A DNA stretch of 64,000 nucleotides from Chelatococcus asaccharovorans (GCF_003201475.1 NZ_QJJK01000007.1:186001-250000); one strand, 5' to 3'; shown: positions 51,512-60,502, numbered from the stretch's first letter. Numbers and translations: made by a program. Notes: a model not told the origin generated them from the letters alone.

Positions 51512-52432
51512 ATGCGCGCGCGGCTTCGTGGCAACTGGGCGACCCTGCTATTGCCGATTGCCGATGACGACAGCATCGCTTTCGGCAGCCTCAAGGCCGA
51601 AATCGACGTGCTGATCGACGCGCAGGTCGACGGCATCTACTCCAATGGCACGGCGGGGGAATTCCACAACCAGACGGAAGCGGAATACGACCGCGTGCAG
51701 GCGACGCTTGCCGCGGCCTGCGCGTCCGCCGGCATGCCCTTCGTTATCGGCGCCTGCCATTCCGACCCGATGGTGACGCGTCAGCGCGTCGCCCGTGCGG
51801 CCGCGCTCAAGCCGCGTGCCATCCAGATCATCCTGCCGGACTGGTGGCCGCTGACCGATGGCGAGGCCGTCGATTTTCTCGATCTGGCCGCACACGCGGC
51901 CGACGGCGTGCCTTTGGTTCTCTATAATCCCCCGCATGCCAAGCGCGTGCTGACACCGCCTGAATTGCAGTGGGTGCTGGCGCGCGCGCCGACGGTCGAG
52001 GCCGTCAAGCTCGGCGACGGCGACGCGGCCTGGTATGCGGCGGCACGCGCGCATCTCGCAGGCATCTCGCTGTTCGTGCCTGGGCATCATCTGGCCACCG
52101 GCATGCGCGAAGGGGTCGCGGCGGGGGCGTTCTCCAACGTCGCCTGCCTCAACCCGCGCGGCGCGCAACGCTGGACCGATCTGATGGCGACCGATATCGC
52201 CGCCTGCCTCGACGTTGAGGCGCGCCTTCAAGCCTTTATCGACACGCACATCTGGCCGTTCCGCCGCGACCACGGCTATTCCAACGCGGCGCTCGACAAG
52301 CTTCTCGCCGCGATCGGCGACTGGGCGCCGGTCGGCACGCGGCTGCGTCGGCCCTATCGCTTCATCGATGCCGGTGAAGCCCGGCGTCTGGGTCCCATCG
52401 CCCGAGAGGCCGTGCCGGAGCTCTTCATCTGA
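51512..52432 (+). CDS. DapA-family aldolase/lyase
   Basis: This 306-residue TIM-barrel protein has the carboxylate-binding loop GIYSNGTAGEFHNQTEAEYD, the catalytic Tyr in VPLVLYNPPHAKRVL and the probable Schiff-base lysine in APTVEAVKLGDGDAAWYAAA. GGAGG precedes the ATG at 51512. It is followed by an enolase-superfamily gene whose ATG shares one base with this gene's stop (TGATG), so the two enzymes are made together. The likely role is cleavage of a 2-keto-3-deoxy acid formed by the dehydratase-like enolase; substrate unknown. Confidence 0.88.
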   Translation: MRARLRGNWATLLLPIADDDSIAFGSLKAEIDVLIDAQVDGIYSNGTAGEFHNQTEAEYDRVQATLAAACASAGMPFVIGACHSDPMVTRQRVARAAALKPRAIQIILPDWWPLTDGEAVDFLDLAAHAADGVPLVLYNPPHAKRVLTPPELQWVLARAPTVEAVKLGDGDAAWYAAARAHLAGISLFVPGHHLATGMREGVAAGAFSNVACLNPRGAQRWTDLMATDIAACLDVEARLQAFIDTHIWPFRRDHGYSNAALDKLLAAIGDWAPVGTRLRRPYRFIDAGEARRLGPIAREAVPELFI

Positions 52433-53640
52433 TGCCCGTCGTCCAGTCCGTCCGTCCCGTCCTCCTCAGCGCGCCCTATGCCGATGCGGACAACCTCGAA
52501 CGCCGGCGGCACCTGGCGTCGGGCTTCCGCACGGTCGGCATGGTCGAAATCGCCTTCGACGATGGCTCGAAAGGTCTTGGTGAGGGCTATCTCGCGGTGT
52601 TCGCCCCGCTCGTCTTTGCCGAGATCGTCAAGCTCCTGGCGCCCGCCGTCATCGGGCGGGAGGGGGATGCCATCAGCGCGCGTCTCATCGATCTCAGGCG
52701 GATGACCGACTACTGGAGCCTCACGGGGGCCGCGCGTCATGTCATCTCGGCTTTCGAGATTGCGCTGGTGGACGCCAAGGCCAAGCGGTTGGGTGTGCCG
52801 GCAATGGACCTCTTCGGTGGTCGAACCGTCGACCATATTGCGCTTTACGGCAGTGGTGGCGATTCCACGACGCCCGCCGCCATGCAGGGCGAAATCGACC
52901 TCCTGGCCGCCAAAGGCATCACGCTGTTCAAGATCCGCGCGCGCCGCGAGGAGGTCGACAAAGCCGTCTGGACCCTGGAACGGGCGGGCGAGGCGGGTGT
53001 CGCGGTCGCCATCGACATGACGCAGAACCTCGCCAACCCGGCGCAGACGGTGAGCGACGTCGTCACTTTCGTCGAGGCGGTGCACGCAAGAACCTCGCGC
53101 CGCATCGCCTTTCTGGAGGAGGCGCTTGGCCCGGCAGACATCGAGTCCTATCGGCTCCTGCGCGGCAGGCTCGCCACCAGGATCGCGGGCGGCGAAATCG
53201 TGACGACTCCCGACGAGCTGTGCCGGCGCGTGGCCGCCGGCCTTTACGATCTTGTCCAGCCGGACGCCACGGTGCTGGGCGGCATTGGCGCAACCATGGA
53301 GGTCTTCGCCGCCGCGCGCCGTGCCGGCTGCGAGACGGTGGTGCACAACTGGGGCGGGGCTGCCTGCCTCGGCGCGAACTATACGGCCGCCTTCGCCGGT
53401 GGCGCGCGGCTCGCCGAATGGCCGATGCCACGCTTTCCCCTTCGCGACGCCATGCTGGCCGCGCCGCTGTCGATCGCCGATGGCTGTCTGTCCGCCCCGA
53501 CCGCACCCGGCATCGGGGTCGCACTGACGCCCGCGATCGAAGCGCGCTATGCCTTCCGCCCGGATGCCGTCTATGACTGCCTGGGAGCGGGCGCGGCGAT
53601 CGATCCCCGCGTCTGGACGACGACCGGCTTGTTGGCGTGA
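52432..53640 (+). CDS. Mandelate racemase/muconate lactonising enzyme family protein (enolase superfamily)
   Basis: This 402-residue enzyme has the capping domain ending ISAFEIALVDAKAKRLGVPA and a TIM barrel with the base motif ITLFKIRARREEV (KxR), metal ligands Asp in VAVAIDMTQNLANP, Glu in IAFLEEALGPADIES and Glu in TRIAGGEIVTTPDEL, and a catalytic His in TVVHNWGGAACLGANYTAAF. A KxR lysine with a distal His is the pattern of acid-sugar dehydratases and mandelate racemase. With the coupled DapA-like enzyme it suggests dehydration of an aldonate followed by aldol cleavage. Confidence 0.9.
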   Translation: MPVVQSVRPVLLSAPYADADNLERRRHLASGFRTVGMVEIAFDDGSKGLGEGYLAVFAPLVFAEIVKLLAPAVIGREGDAISARLIDLRRMTDYWSLTGAARHVISAFEIALVDAKAKRLGVPAMDLFGGRTVDHIALYGSGGDSTTPAAMQGEIDLLAAKGITLFKIRARREEVDKAVWTLERAGEAGVAVAIDMTQNLANPAQTVSDVVTFVEAVHARTSRRIAFLEEALGPADIESYRLLRGRLATRIAGGEIVTTPDELCRRVAAGLYDLVQPDATVLGGIGATMEVFAAARRAGCETVVHNWGGAACLGANYTAAFAGGARLAEWPMPRFPLRDAMLAAPLSIADGCLSAPTAPGIGVALTPAIEARYAFRPDAVYDCLGAGAAIDPRVWTTTGLLA

Positions 53641-53750
53641 CGTCTGGCTCGATCCCTTCCCAACGATAGGCTATGCAGGAGGCCCTGCGTGCCGAGTGTC
53701 GTCTGTGAGACAGGCGCGGACATGGGCCGCCAAGCATGGAGTTGTGACGC

Positions 53751-54047
53751 ATGATTTTCGAGATGGCTGAACTGGAGATCAAGCCCGGCGACGAAGAAGC
53801 TTTCGAGGCTGCTGCCAAGATGGCGGTGCCCTTGTTCCAGCGGGCGAAGGGCTTCGTGAGCTTCGACCTGCAGCGCACGATCGAGCGGCCGAATGTTTAC
53901 CGCCTCGTCGTCGGCTGGGCGACGCTTGAGGACCACATGGTTCATTTCCGCGAATCCAGCGACTTCCAGGAATGGCGCCGCCTCGTCGGCCCGCATTTCG
54001 CGGCGCCGCCGAAGGTCGAGCATACGCATTCTCTCGGTCTCACCTGA
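53751..54047 (+). CDS. Antibiotic biosynthesis monooxygenase (ABM) domain protein
   Basis: This 98-residue protein is a single ferredoxin-like ABM domain: FEMAELEIKPGDEEAFEAAA, GFVSFDLQRTIERPNVYRLV and GWATLEDHMVHFRESSDFQE, ending GPHFAAPPKVEHTHSL. Such proteins act as small cofactor-free oxygenases or as stress and quinone-related proteins. It converges on the DszA/NtaA-like gene 22 bp away, at the edge of the organosulfur-like cluster, though it lies on the opposite strand from that cluster. Confidence 0.86.
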   Translation: MIFEMAELEIKPGDEEAFEAAAKMAVPLFQRAKGFVSFDLQRTIERPNVYRLVVGWATLEDHMVHFRESSDFQEWRRLVGPHFAAPPKVEHTHSLGLT

Positions 54048-54069
54048 ACGGAACCGAAATGGGACCTCG

Positions 54070-55377
54070 TCAGGCGGGGTAGGGCAGTCCATAGCGGTCG
54101 CGAACCGTCGCCTCCTCATAGCGCGTCCGGTAGACGCCCCGATCCTGCAGGATCGGGACGACTTTCGCGACGAAGTCCGCGATGTCGTCCGGCGCGCGCG
54201 GCGGCTGCAGCGTGTAGCCGTCCACAGTACCGTCGGCCCAGAGATCGATGATGGCCTCGGCAACCTCCTCGGGCGTACCGAGAAGGAGCCGATGATGGCC
54301 TTCCGAACGGCGCACCGCCTGTCGCGCCGTCAGCGTCTCATGTGTGAGGAGATCGGCGAGCCCTAGTCCCATGCCGACGGCCTGCTGCCTGTTCGGATCG
54401 GGTATGAAGCGTTCGGCATCCAGCACGGCGTCGGGGTCGAATCCGTCCGGATCGATCCCGTTTTCCCTCACGAAGCGGGCGATCAGCCCATCCTCGGAGC
54501 CCGTGCCGCTGAACAGCTCGTGCTTGCGGAGGGCCTCCTCGCGGCTTTCGCCGAGGATGACGACGAGGCCGGGGACGATGCGGATACCGGATGGGTCGCG
54601 CCCGAAGGAGACGGCCCGATCCCTGACCTTCCTGCCGAAGGCCCGGCCTGCCGGCCTGGACAGGATGTTGCAGTATATGATCTCGCCATGGCGGGCGGCC
54701 AGGTCGATGCCGCCCTCGGAGGCGCCCGCCTGCGCCAGCACAGGATGGCCCTGCGGGCCGCGCGGCACGTTGAGCGGTCCTTTGACGGTGAAATAGGGGC
54801 CGTCATGGTCGATCGGCGCCGCGCTCGACGCGTCCCAGAAGCGATCTTCCGGAACCTCGCCCTCGCGAGCCCAGTCCCAGCTCGCCCAGAGCTTCTTCGC
54901 GACATCGAGGAATTCGAGCGCCTTGGCGTAACGTTCGCTGCGCGGCGGCAGGGGCGCGGCGCCGAAATTGGCGGAGACGCTCGGGTTGAACGACGAGACG
55001 ATGTTGATGATCATTCGTCCCCCCGCGATGATATCCGCTGACTGGGTGCGCCGCGCGAAGTTGTAGGGCGAATTGTAGGTCGAGGTCATCGTCGCGACGA
55101 AGCCGATATCCGGCACCTGCGCCGCGAGGCCGGTGGAGAGCATCAGGGGATCGATCGTATGGAAGGGCCGCCCCTTCGGATCGGTCATCAACGCGGGGTG
55201 ATCCGACAGGAACACGGCGTCGAACAGGCCCTTATGGGCGAGCTCGGTCAGCCGGCGATAATAGCCGGGATCGGTGATCTCCTGGCGCGTGCCGGTGCGG
55301 TATTTCCAGGCCGCCGGCAGATAGCCGGTCGTGTTGATGCCGACATTGAGGTTAAGTTTTCGCGCGGGGCTGGTCAT
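54070..55377 (-). CDS. FMN-dependent monooxygenase of the NtaA/SnaA/DszA family
   Basis: This 435-residue bacterial-luciferase-fold enzyme uses reduced FMN from a separate reductase. It has the family opening LNLNVGINTTGYLPAAWKYR, DAVFLSDHPALMTDPKGRPF, VATMTSTYNSPYNFARRTQS, MIINIVSSFNPSVSANFGAA, DVAKKLWASWDWAREGEVPE, PVLAQAGASEGGIDLAARHG and GTPEEVAEAIIDLWADGTVD. DszA, which cleaves a sulfone, and NtaA, which cleaves nitrilotriacetate, share these blocks. It is the last gene of a minus-strand operon with DszB- and DszC-like genes, which favours a sulfur substrate. No flavin reductase gene is in the window. Confidence 0.92.
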   Translation of the reverse strand: MTSPARKLNLNVGINTTGYLPAAWKYRTGTRQEITDPGYYRRLTELAHKGLFDAVFLSDHPALMTDPKGRPFHTIDPLMLSTGLAAQVPDIGFVATMTSTYNSPYNFARRTQSADIIAGGRMIINIVSSFNPSVSANFGAAPLPPRSERYAKALEFLDVAKKLWASWDWAREGEVPEDRFWDASSAAPIDHDGPYFTVKGPLNVPRGPQGHPVLAQAGASEGGIDLAARHGEIIYCNILSRPAGRAFGRKVRDRAVSFGRDPSGIRIVPGLVVILGESREEALRKHELFSGTGSEDGLIARFVRENGIDPDGFDPDAVLDAERFIPDPNRQQAVGMGLGLADLLTHETLTARQAVRRSEGHHRLLLGTPEEVAEAIIDLWADGTVDGYTLQPPRAPDDIADFVAKVVPILQDRGVYRTRYEEATVRDRYGLPYPA

Positions 55378-55417
55378 GCGTCTGGTGTCCTGGGTTCAAA
55401 AGAGGCGCGACGGCCGG

Positions 55418-56068
55418 TTAATAGGCCGCGGTGAAACGCCGGCGGATGAACTGCCCCTTGTCGAGTTCGTCGAGGATCGCGATCGCGAAGTCGGCCTCGG
55501 AAATCCGGCTTTCGCCAGCCGCGTCGCGCAGGAGCTGGTTCTCGCCGAGTCGGTAGGTTCCGGTGCGCGCGCCGGGTTCGATGTTCAGCGGCGGGGAGAC
55601 ATAGGTCCAGTCTAGGTCGTGTTCGCCGCGTCTCAGGCTGCGCAGGATCTCACGGTTGCGCAGCGTATGGGCCTTGTGTTCGACGGGGTAGAAATCACTG
55701 TCGACCACATCCACGCCAGGGCTCGCCTCCAGGCTCCCGACGCCACCGACGATGATGATGCGCCGGACGCCCGCCCGCGCGACGCCCGCAAACAGCGCCT
55801 CGTGGGCCTTGCGGATCAGGTCCGCGGCGTGTTCTGCCGAATAGCGGCGCAGGCCGGGACTGTAGGCACTGACGACCGCGTCGTGCCCCGCGACGATCTT
55901 CGCGACGTCCCCTGCATCGGCGATGTCGGCCTTGAGAGCGGTGAGCCCCGCGGCGGGATCGAGATCGCGCGAACGGGTGACGCCGGTGACGCGATAGCCT
56001 CGCGCCAAGGCTTCTTTGAGGATGTTGCCGCCGATATTGCCGGAGGCGCCGAAGACGACGATGGACAT
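55418..56068 (-). CDS. NAD(P)H-binding Rossmann protein (YwnB-like atypical SDR)
   Basis: This 216-residue protein has MSIVVFGASGNIGGNILKEA, TALKADIADAGDVAKIVAGH, VVSAYSPGLRRYSAEHAADL, RIIIVGGVGSLEASPGVDVV and DLDWTYVSPPLNIEPGARTG. These are the marks of atypical NAD(P)-binding SDR proteins of the YwnB/NmrA type. The ATG at 56068 is preferred to the frame's first codon at 56137, which would overlap the upstream gene. It may be a reductase for a pathway intermediate or a redox sensor; it is not a flavin reductase by motif. Confidence 0.86.
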   Translation of the reverse strand: MSIVVFGASGNIGGNILKEALARGYRVTGVTRSRDLDPAAGLTALKADIADAGDVAKIVAGHDAVVSAYSPGLRRYSAEHAADLIRKAHEALFAGVARAGVRRIIIVGGVGSLEASPGVDVVDSDFYPVEHKAHTLRNREILRSLRRGEHDLDWTYVSPPLNIEPGARTGTYRLGENQLLRDAAGESRISEADFAIAILDELDKGQFIRRRFTAAY

Positions 56069-56084
56069 GATGGCCAATCCCGGT

Positions 56085-57335
56085 TTATCGCGCGGCCGCA
56101 GCCGCCAGCGGCCGGCTGCCGGCGAGGTTGCGCTCAAGGGCGGTCAGCGAGGAACGAACGGCCTCGTAGCCGTGCGCGCGCATCGCGACCTCATAGTCGT
56201 GGACGGCGGCGAGAAGCGGCTTGTCGCGTCGACGCGCCTTGACGAGCTCCGGAACGAGCAGGCCGGTGTCGTGGAGCGCGGTGTTACATCCGAGTGCACG
56301 AAAATAGGTCATTGCATGGATGGAATCGCCGAGCAGGGTGACCGGGCCGGTTTCCCAGACAGCGCCGGGCGTTGACGTCTTGACCTTCAGCAGCCCCACC
56401 GTCGAGGGATCGGTGTGGCGGATGAGCGCCAGGATGCGCTCGTCCCAATGACCGACCCTTGACAGCAGGACCTGAAGCAGTTCGGCTCCGTCGAGCCTTT
56501 CGATGTCCTCGTCCGGCCCCAGCTCGCCGCGTTCGTAGGCGGTGTTCCACCACGTGTAGCTGGTCGTATTGTCGAAGTGGAAACCCGGAATATCGCGATG
56601 CGTCGGGTCTCCCGCCCCGATGCTGCCGTAGCGGGCAGAAGCGTCCGGATCGACCCTATGGCTCGTGATCATCATGCGGCGGCCGTCATGCGGCAGGATA
56701 TTGACGTTGAAATCGGTGAGCAGCGGGGAGATGCCATGCCGTTCCGCTTCGGAAAGCGTGATCTTGCCTGCGACCCTGCGAACGCCGGTATCGACGCTCT
56801 CCAGGCCAGGCAGCCGTTGCCGGCGCACGGCCGAACCCGCGCCGTCGGCGCCGACCAGAAGGTTGCACCGCACGGCCGAGCCATCGGTGAAATGGGCGAT
56901 CACCGTGCCGTCCTGCTGGTTCTCGTAGTGTGCGAAGGTCTTGTCGGTGTGGACGATGTCCTCGAGGCCGGCGAGCAGGATCTGCCTCAGCGTGATGCGG
57001 CTCGCGGATTTCTCGATATGGGTGTCCTCGGGCTCCGCATTCGCCAATTCGGGCGCGTCGATCCGCGCGAAGGTCTCGTCCAGCGTCAGCGTTTCCGCCG
57101 GCGCCCGTCCGAGCGTCGCAAGGAACGCCTCGAACAGATATGGCGGCAGATTGGCCTCGAGCGCGTCGATGCCGCGCTGCCGCAACCTCAGGCGAAAACC
57201 CTGCACGTAGTCGGCGCGTACCGGATCGCGCTCGAAGACCGCGGTGTCTATGCCGTTCTTCTGCAGCCCCTGGGCGAGCGCAAGGCCGCCAGGCCCCCCG
57301 CCGATGATGGCGATGTCGACGAAAGGAATGCTCAT
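56085..57335 (-). CDS. FAD-dependent monooxygenase, aromatic-hydroxylase type
   Basis: This 416-residue class A flavoprotein monooxygenase has DIAIIGGGPGGLALAQGLQK, the FAD ribose-binding Glu in TAVFERD, the arginine in RITLRQILLAGL, the DG motif NLLVGADGAGSAVRRQR and the GD motif GPVTLLGDSIHAMTYFRALG. The cofactor is tightly bound FAD, with NAD(P)H as donor. Aromatic or related substrates are usual. In this operon it would add a third oxygenation chemistry beside the DszA- and DszC-like enzymes. It begins 6 bp after the NmrA-like gene. Confidence 0.9.
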   Translation of the reverse strand: MSIPFVDIAIIGGGPGGLALAQGLQKNGIDTAVFERDPVRADYVQGFRLRLRQRGIDALEANLPPYLFEAFLATLGRAPAETLTLDETFARIDAPELANAEPEDTHIEKSASRITLRQILLAGLEDIVHTDKTFAHYENQQDGTVIAHFTDGSAVRCNLLVGADGAGSAVRRQRLPGLESVDTGVRRVAGKITLSEAERHGISPLLTDFNVNILPHDGRRMMITSHRVDPDASARYGSIGAGDPTHRDIPGFHFDNTTSYTWWNTAYERGELGPDEDIERLDGAELLQVLLSRVGHWDERILALIRHTDPSTVGLLKVKTSTPGAVWETGPVTLLGDSIHAMTYFRALGCNTALHDTGLLVPELVKARRRDKPLLAAVHDYEVAMRAHGYEAVRSSLTALERNLAGSRPLAAAAAR

Positions 57336-57341
57336 GGATGT

Positions 57342-58211
57342 CTACCCGGCAAGGGCCGCCTCGGCGGCGAGATGTTCGGCAATGAAAGTCTGGATGTCCC
57401 GCGGCGCTCGGCCGGTGAGGGTGGCCACGACATCGGTCGTTACCGCGGCGCGCCCGGCGGCGATCAGCGCCGTGAATTGCGCGACGGCGCGGTGCTCGAA
57501 ATCGGCCTCCGCGGCGGCCGCGACCAGCGGCCTGGCGATCGCCGCGACCGGCCGTTCGAAGGCGGAAGAGAGAAGAGCGGCGACCTGGCGGGCGGCGACG
57601 ACCTCGGGACCGGTGAGGTTCAGCATCTCGCCGGCGAGTGCGTCGGCCATGAGCTGGTGGACGGCGACATCGGCGATGTCGCGGGCGTCGATGTAGCCGA
57701 TACCGGCGTCGGGATTGGCCGCGATGATGGGGTTGCCGGCCTGCACTTGACGGATCGTGTTGGCGAGCGACACCTGCATCCAGGCGTTGGGACGCAGCCA
57801 GACCTTTTCGAGCGAAAGCGTGCGGAGATGCCGCTCGATGGCGGCATGGGCGTCTCCCGAGATGGAACTGCCGGCCGGCTCAATCGTCCAGTCCGAGCCG
57901 GAGATCTTCACGATGCGACGCACGCCCGCCGTCGCTGCCGCATCGGCGACGGCGATCTGATCGGCCGCGAGACGTTCGCTGATCGGCGACAGCAGAAGAA
58001 GGCGGTCGATGCCGCGCAGCGCCGCATCCAGCGACGTGCGGTCGGCGAATTCCCCAACGGCGATCTGGACCGCGGCGCCGAAGTGTTTGCGCGCGGCATC
58101 CGGCCGGCGCGTGAAGACCCGCACCGGACGATCGAGTGCGATCAACCGTTTGACGACGAGCTGGCCGAGTGTGCCGGTGGCGCCTGTGACAAGGATCGGA
58201 GCAGGGCTCAT
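57342..58211 (-). CDS. NmrA-family NAD(P)-binding protein
   Basis: This 289-residue atypical SDR has ILVTGATGTLGQLVVKRLIA, VRVFTRRPDAARKHFG, RLLLLSPISERLAADQIAVA, IVKISGSDWTIEPAGSSIS, WLRPNAWMQVSLANTIRQVQ and IGYIDARDIADVAVHQLMAD. The pattern is that of NmrA / NAD(P)H:quinone-reductase-like (QorB) proteins. Its ATG (58211) overlaps the stop of the DszB-like gene by ATGA, fixing the start. It may reduce a quinone or keto product or act as a redox-sensing regulator; the sequence cannot decide. Confidence 0.88.
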   Translation of the reverse strand: MSPAPILVTGATGTLGQLVVKRLIALDRPVRVFTRRPDAARKHFGAAVQIAVGEFADRTSLDAALRGIDRLLLLSPISERLAADQIAVADAAATAGVRRIVKISGSDWTIEPAGSSISGDAHAAIERHLRTLSLEKVWLRPNAWMQVSLANTIRQVQAGNPIIAANPDAGIGYIDARDIADVAVHQLMADALAGEMLNLTGPEVVAARQVAALLSSAFERPVAAIARPLVAAAAEADFEHRAVAQFTALIAAGRAAVTTDVVATLTGRAPRDIQTFIAEHLAAEAALAG

Positions 58212-59245
58212 GCGACCGCTCGTCGGGTTGCGGCCTCGAGCGGCCTGCGGTCGATCCAGGAAAACACGTCGAAATCCGCCGTGATGAAACCCCATTCGAG
58301 CAGGAAGCGCTTGAAATGGTCGAAGGCTTCGATCTGGTCGTCGTCGAGCGAAAGGGTCAGATGCCTGTGGATGTCCGGTCCGTTGGCGGCCCAGATCGCA
58401 TCCTCGCCGACGCCGATCTCGTTGGCGATAAGGCGCACCGCATCGTCCGGGTTCGTCTCCGCCCAGCCGGCGACCTGCCCGACGGTGGCGACCAGATCGA
58501 CGACCCGGTCGAAGTGTTCGTCGAGGAAGCGGGCGTCGACCGTCAGCGGGCGCGGCGTACCATTGTTGATGCGGATCTTCGCGTCCGGGTGGAAGCCGAA
58601 GTCCGACACGACGACGGCGCCGATCTGGTTGGCCAGAACGACGCCTTCCGCACCCTTGACGAAAAATGCGTCGATCTCGCCGCGCGCCAGCGCCAGAAGT
58701 TCGTCGCCATAGGGGTAGCGGCGCTTCAGGCCGAGGAAGACTGCGTTGCCTCTTTCGATGAGGTTGGCCTCCGCGCTGTCGAGATAGACGAGTTCGACAT
58801 CGTCATGCGTCAGCCCCTCGAGGGAGAGAGCGGACACGATGCCCTTCAGCGCCGTGGCGCGCTGGAAATCGACAATCTTTTCAACGGGCTTCCGCGGCAC
58901 TCCGAGGCGTCGGCCCTTGAGGCCCGCGCCCGTCCGGATGCCGGAGGAAGGCAGAGCGATGATCGCCTGGAATTCGTCGGTGGTGGTGATGCCGACCACG
59001 CGGGTCTCGCGCCCACCGGAGCGCGCCCAGATCGGCGGGATATTGCCGCCCTGCCGGAAGGAATAGTCGAGGGCGTGCGTGAAATGGCTCTGGCGGATCG
59101 CCGGGTCCTTGCTGTCGCGGATCGAGCGAACCGAAACGCCCGCGGCACGGAACTGCCGGTCTATCCATCCGAGCTGGTGGGCGATCGAGAGCGGCGTCGG
59201 CGCGGGGCAGCGCGTGTACCAAACAGAGGAGAGAGGGGTGGCCAT
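58208..59245 (-). CDS. DszB-like putative sulfinate desulfinase (NMT1-like fold, no signal peptide), paralogue 1
   Basis: This 345-residue protein has the periplasmic-binding-protein-like fold of the SsuA/THI5 group but no signal peptide: it starts MATPLSSVWYTRCPAPTPLS. It carries Cys13 in TRCPAP and the segment SHFTHALDYSFRQGGNIPP with His54, Arg64 and Gly67. In Rhodococcus DszB the catalytic set is Cys27, His60, Arg70 and Gly73; the His-Arg-Gly spacing (10 and 13) is identical. Further blocks are DEFQAIIALPSSGIRTGAGL and WIDRRPLEAATRRAVA. A desulfinase, cleaving C-S to release sulfite, is therefore favoured over a transport protein. Confidence 0.8.
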   Translation of the reverse strand: MATPLSSVWYTRCPAPTPLSIAHQLGWIDRQFRAAGVSVRSIRDSKDPAIRQSHFTHALDYSFRQGGNIPPIWARSGGRETRVVGITTTDEFQAIIALPSSGIRTGAGLKGRRLGVPRKPVEKIVDFQRATALKGIVSALSLEGLTHDDVELVYLDSAEANLIERGNAVFLGLKRRYPYGDELLALARGEIDAFFVKGAEGVVLANQIGAVVVSDFGFHPDAKIRINNGTPRPLTVDARFLDEHFDRVVDLVATVGQVAGWAETNPDDAVRLIANEIGVGEDAIWAANGPDIHRHLTLSLDDDQIEAFDHFKRFLLEWGFITADFDVFSWIDRRPLEAATRRAVA

Positions 59246-59260
59246 CGCCGATCTCTTTGG

Positions 59261-60490
59261 CTACCCGCCGACGACGGCGAGGCGGGGTTGCGGATGAGGG
59301 CGCACCGGAACGGGCTCCAGCGAAACGGCGGGTTTCGCCGCATGACGGCCGAGCGCTGCCCTCGCGAGTATGGTTCGGACGAGATTGTTCTGCGGCGCGT
59401 GTGCCTTGCCGCACAGTGCATCGCGGTGATGCCGCTCCAGCGGATTGTCGCGGCTGATGCCGGGATTACCGCCGAGCTCCAGCGCCAGCGTGGTGACGGC
59501 GATGGCGTTTTCGATGACCGTGTGCTTGACCGCCGCCTCATCGGGGCTGAACGGCCGGCCGGAATCGAAATCCTCGGCGATCGAACGCAGCAGCCGGCGG
59601 TTGGCCGCCAGCCAGACCTCGATCTGTCCAAGCCCGTCCTGAATGCGGGCTACGGTCGAAAGCGGCGCGCCGAGGCTGGCGGGCGCCCGGGTCGTCACGA
59701 ATTCGGTGAGCCAGTCGCGGGCGCCGCGCGCCGCGCCGTCATAAACCGCCGGAACGAGGCTGAAATACCAGGCGCTCGCCCGCTCGTCGCGCTTCAGACC
59801 TTCCTTGGCCGGTGCGAGGTCGAGCGCGTCCTCCAGCGGAATGGCGACCGCGTCTAGGATCAGATCGTCGCTGTTCGTGGCGCGCATGCCGGTGGCGTTC
59901 CAGGTCTTCTCGACCCGGAGACCGTCGGCCGATGTCGGCACGAGGAAGGAGCCGAGCCGCGGTTCCGGCTCATCGGTGACGGCGAGTACGGACACCCAGC
60001 GCAAGAGCGGAATGCCGGTCGCATAAGTCTTACGGCCGGAAATGCGCCACACGTCGCCCGCCCGGCGGGCAATGGTATCCGGCAGCATTCCGTGTGAAGG
60101 CGAGCCGACGCGCGGCTCTACCTGCGCGGCGTTGAGCAGGGCGACGCCTTCCCGGTTGGCCCGGGTGACGCGGTCCACGAGATGCGTCGGCCATTGGCCC
60201 GAGGCGCGGATCGCATAATGCTGACTGTAATGCATCGCGAGCACCAGCGCGGTCGACGGCTCGCCGCGGGCAACGGCGGAAACGACCGCCAGCGCTTCGG
60301 TCAGCCCGCCGCCGCGACCCCCATGCTCGACCGAGGTGACAAGCCCCAGCAGACCGGTCTCGTAAAGCGCGTCGAAATTGGCGAAGGGGAATTCGCCGGT
60401 CTCGTCGTAATGCCGGGCGGTCAGCGCGAAACGTTGTCCCAGTTCCTCGGCTTTGGCGATCACCGTCGAAAAGTCGGTCGAAAGGGTCAT
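59261..60490 (-). CDS. DszC-like acyl-CoA-dehydrogenase-fold flavin monooxygenase
   Basis: This 409-residue protein has the acyl-CoA dehydrogenase fold: EFPFANFDALYETGLLGLVT, SAVARGEPSTALVLAMHYSQ, RISGRKTYATGIPLLRWVSV, EKTWNATGMRATNSDDLILD and RIQDGLGQIEVWLAANRRLL. The usual catalytic Glu is not evident; the C-terminal LERHHRDALCGKAHAPQNN instead resembles the His-containing end of DszC-type sulfide/sulfone monooxygenases. Length is close to DszC (about 417). GGAG precedes the ATG at 60490 by 6 nt. It stands between two DszB-like genes, so it likely oxidises a sulfur compound with reduced FMN. Confidence 0.82.
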   Translation of the reverse strand: MTLSTDFSTVIAKAEELGQRFALTARHYDETGEFPFANFDALYETGLLGLVTSVEHGGRGGGLTEALAVVSAVARGEPSTALVLAMHYSQHYAIRASGQWPTHLVDRVTRANREGVALLNAAQVEPRVGSPSHGMLPDTIARRAGDVWRISGRKTYATGIPLLRWVSVLAVTDEPEPRLGSFLVPTSADGLRVEKTWNATGMRATNSDDLILDAVAIPLEDALDLAPAKEGLKRDERASAWYFSLVPAVYDGAARGARDWLTEFVTTRAPASLGAPLSTVARIQDGLGQIEVWLAANRRLLRSIAEDFDSGRPFSPDEAAVKHTVIENAIAVTTLALELGGNPGISRDNPLERHHRDALCGKAHAPQNNLVRTILARAALGRHAAKPAVSLEPVPVRPHPQPRLAVVGG

Positions 60491-60502
60491 GAAATTCTCC
60501 GG

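Noticed and set aside
56577-58712. 710-codon plus-strand frame opposite the FAD monooxygenase and NmrA genes
   Set aside because: Antisense shadow; the minus strand has coupled genes with clear nucleotide-binding motifs.
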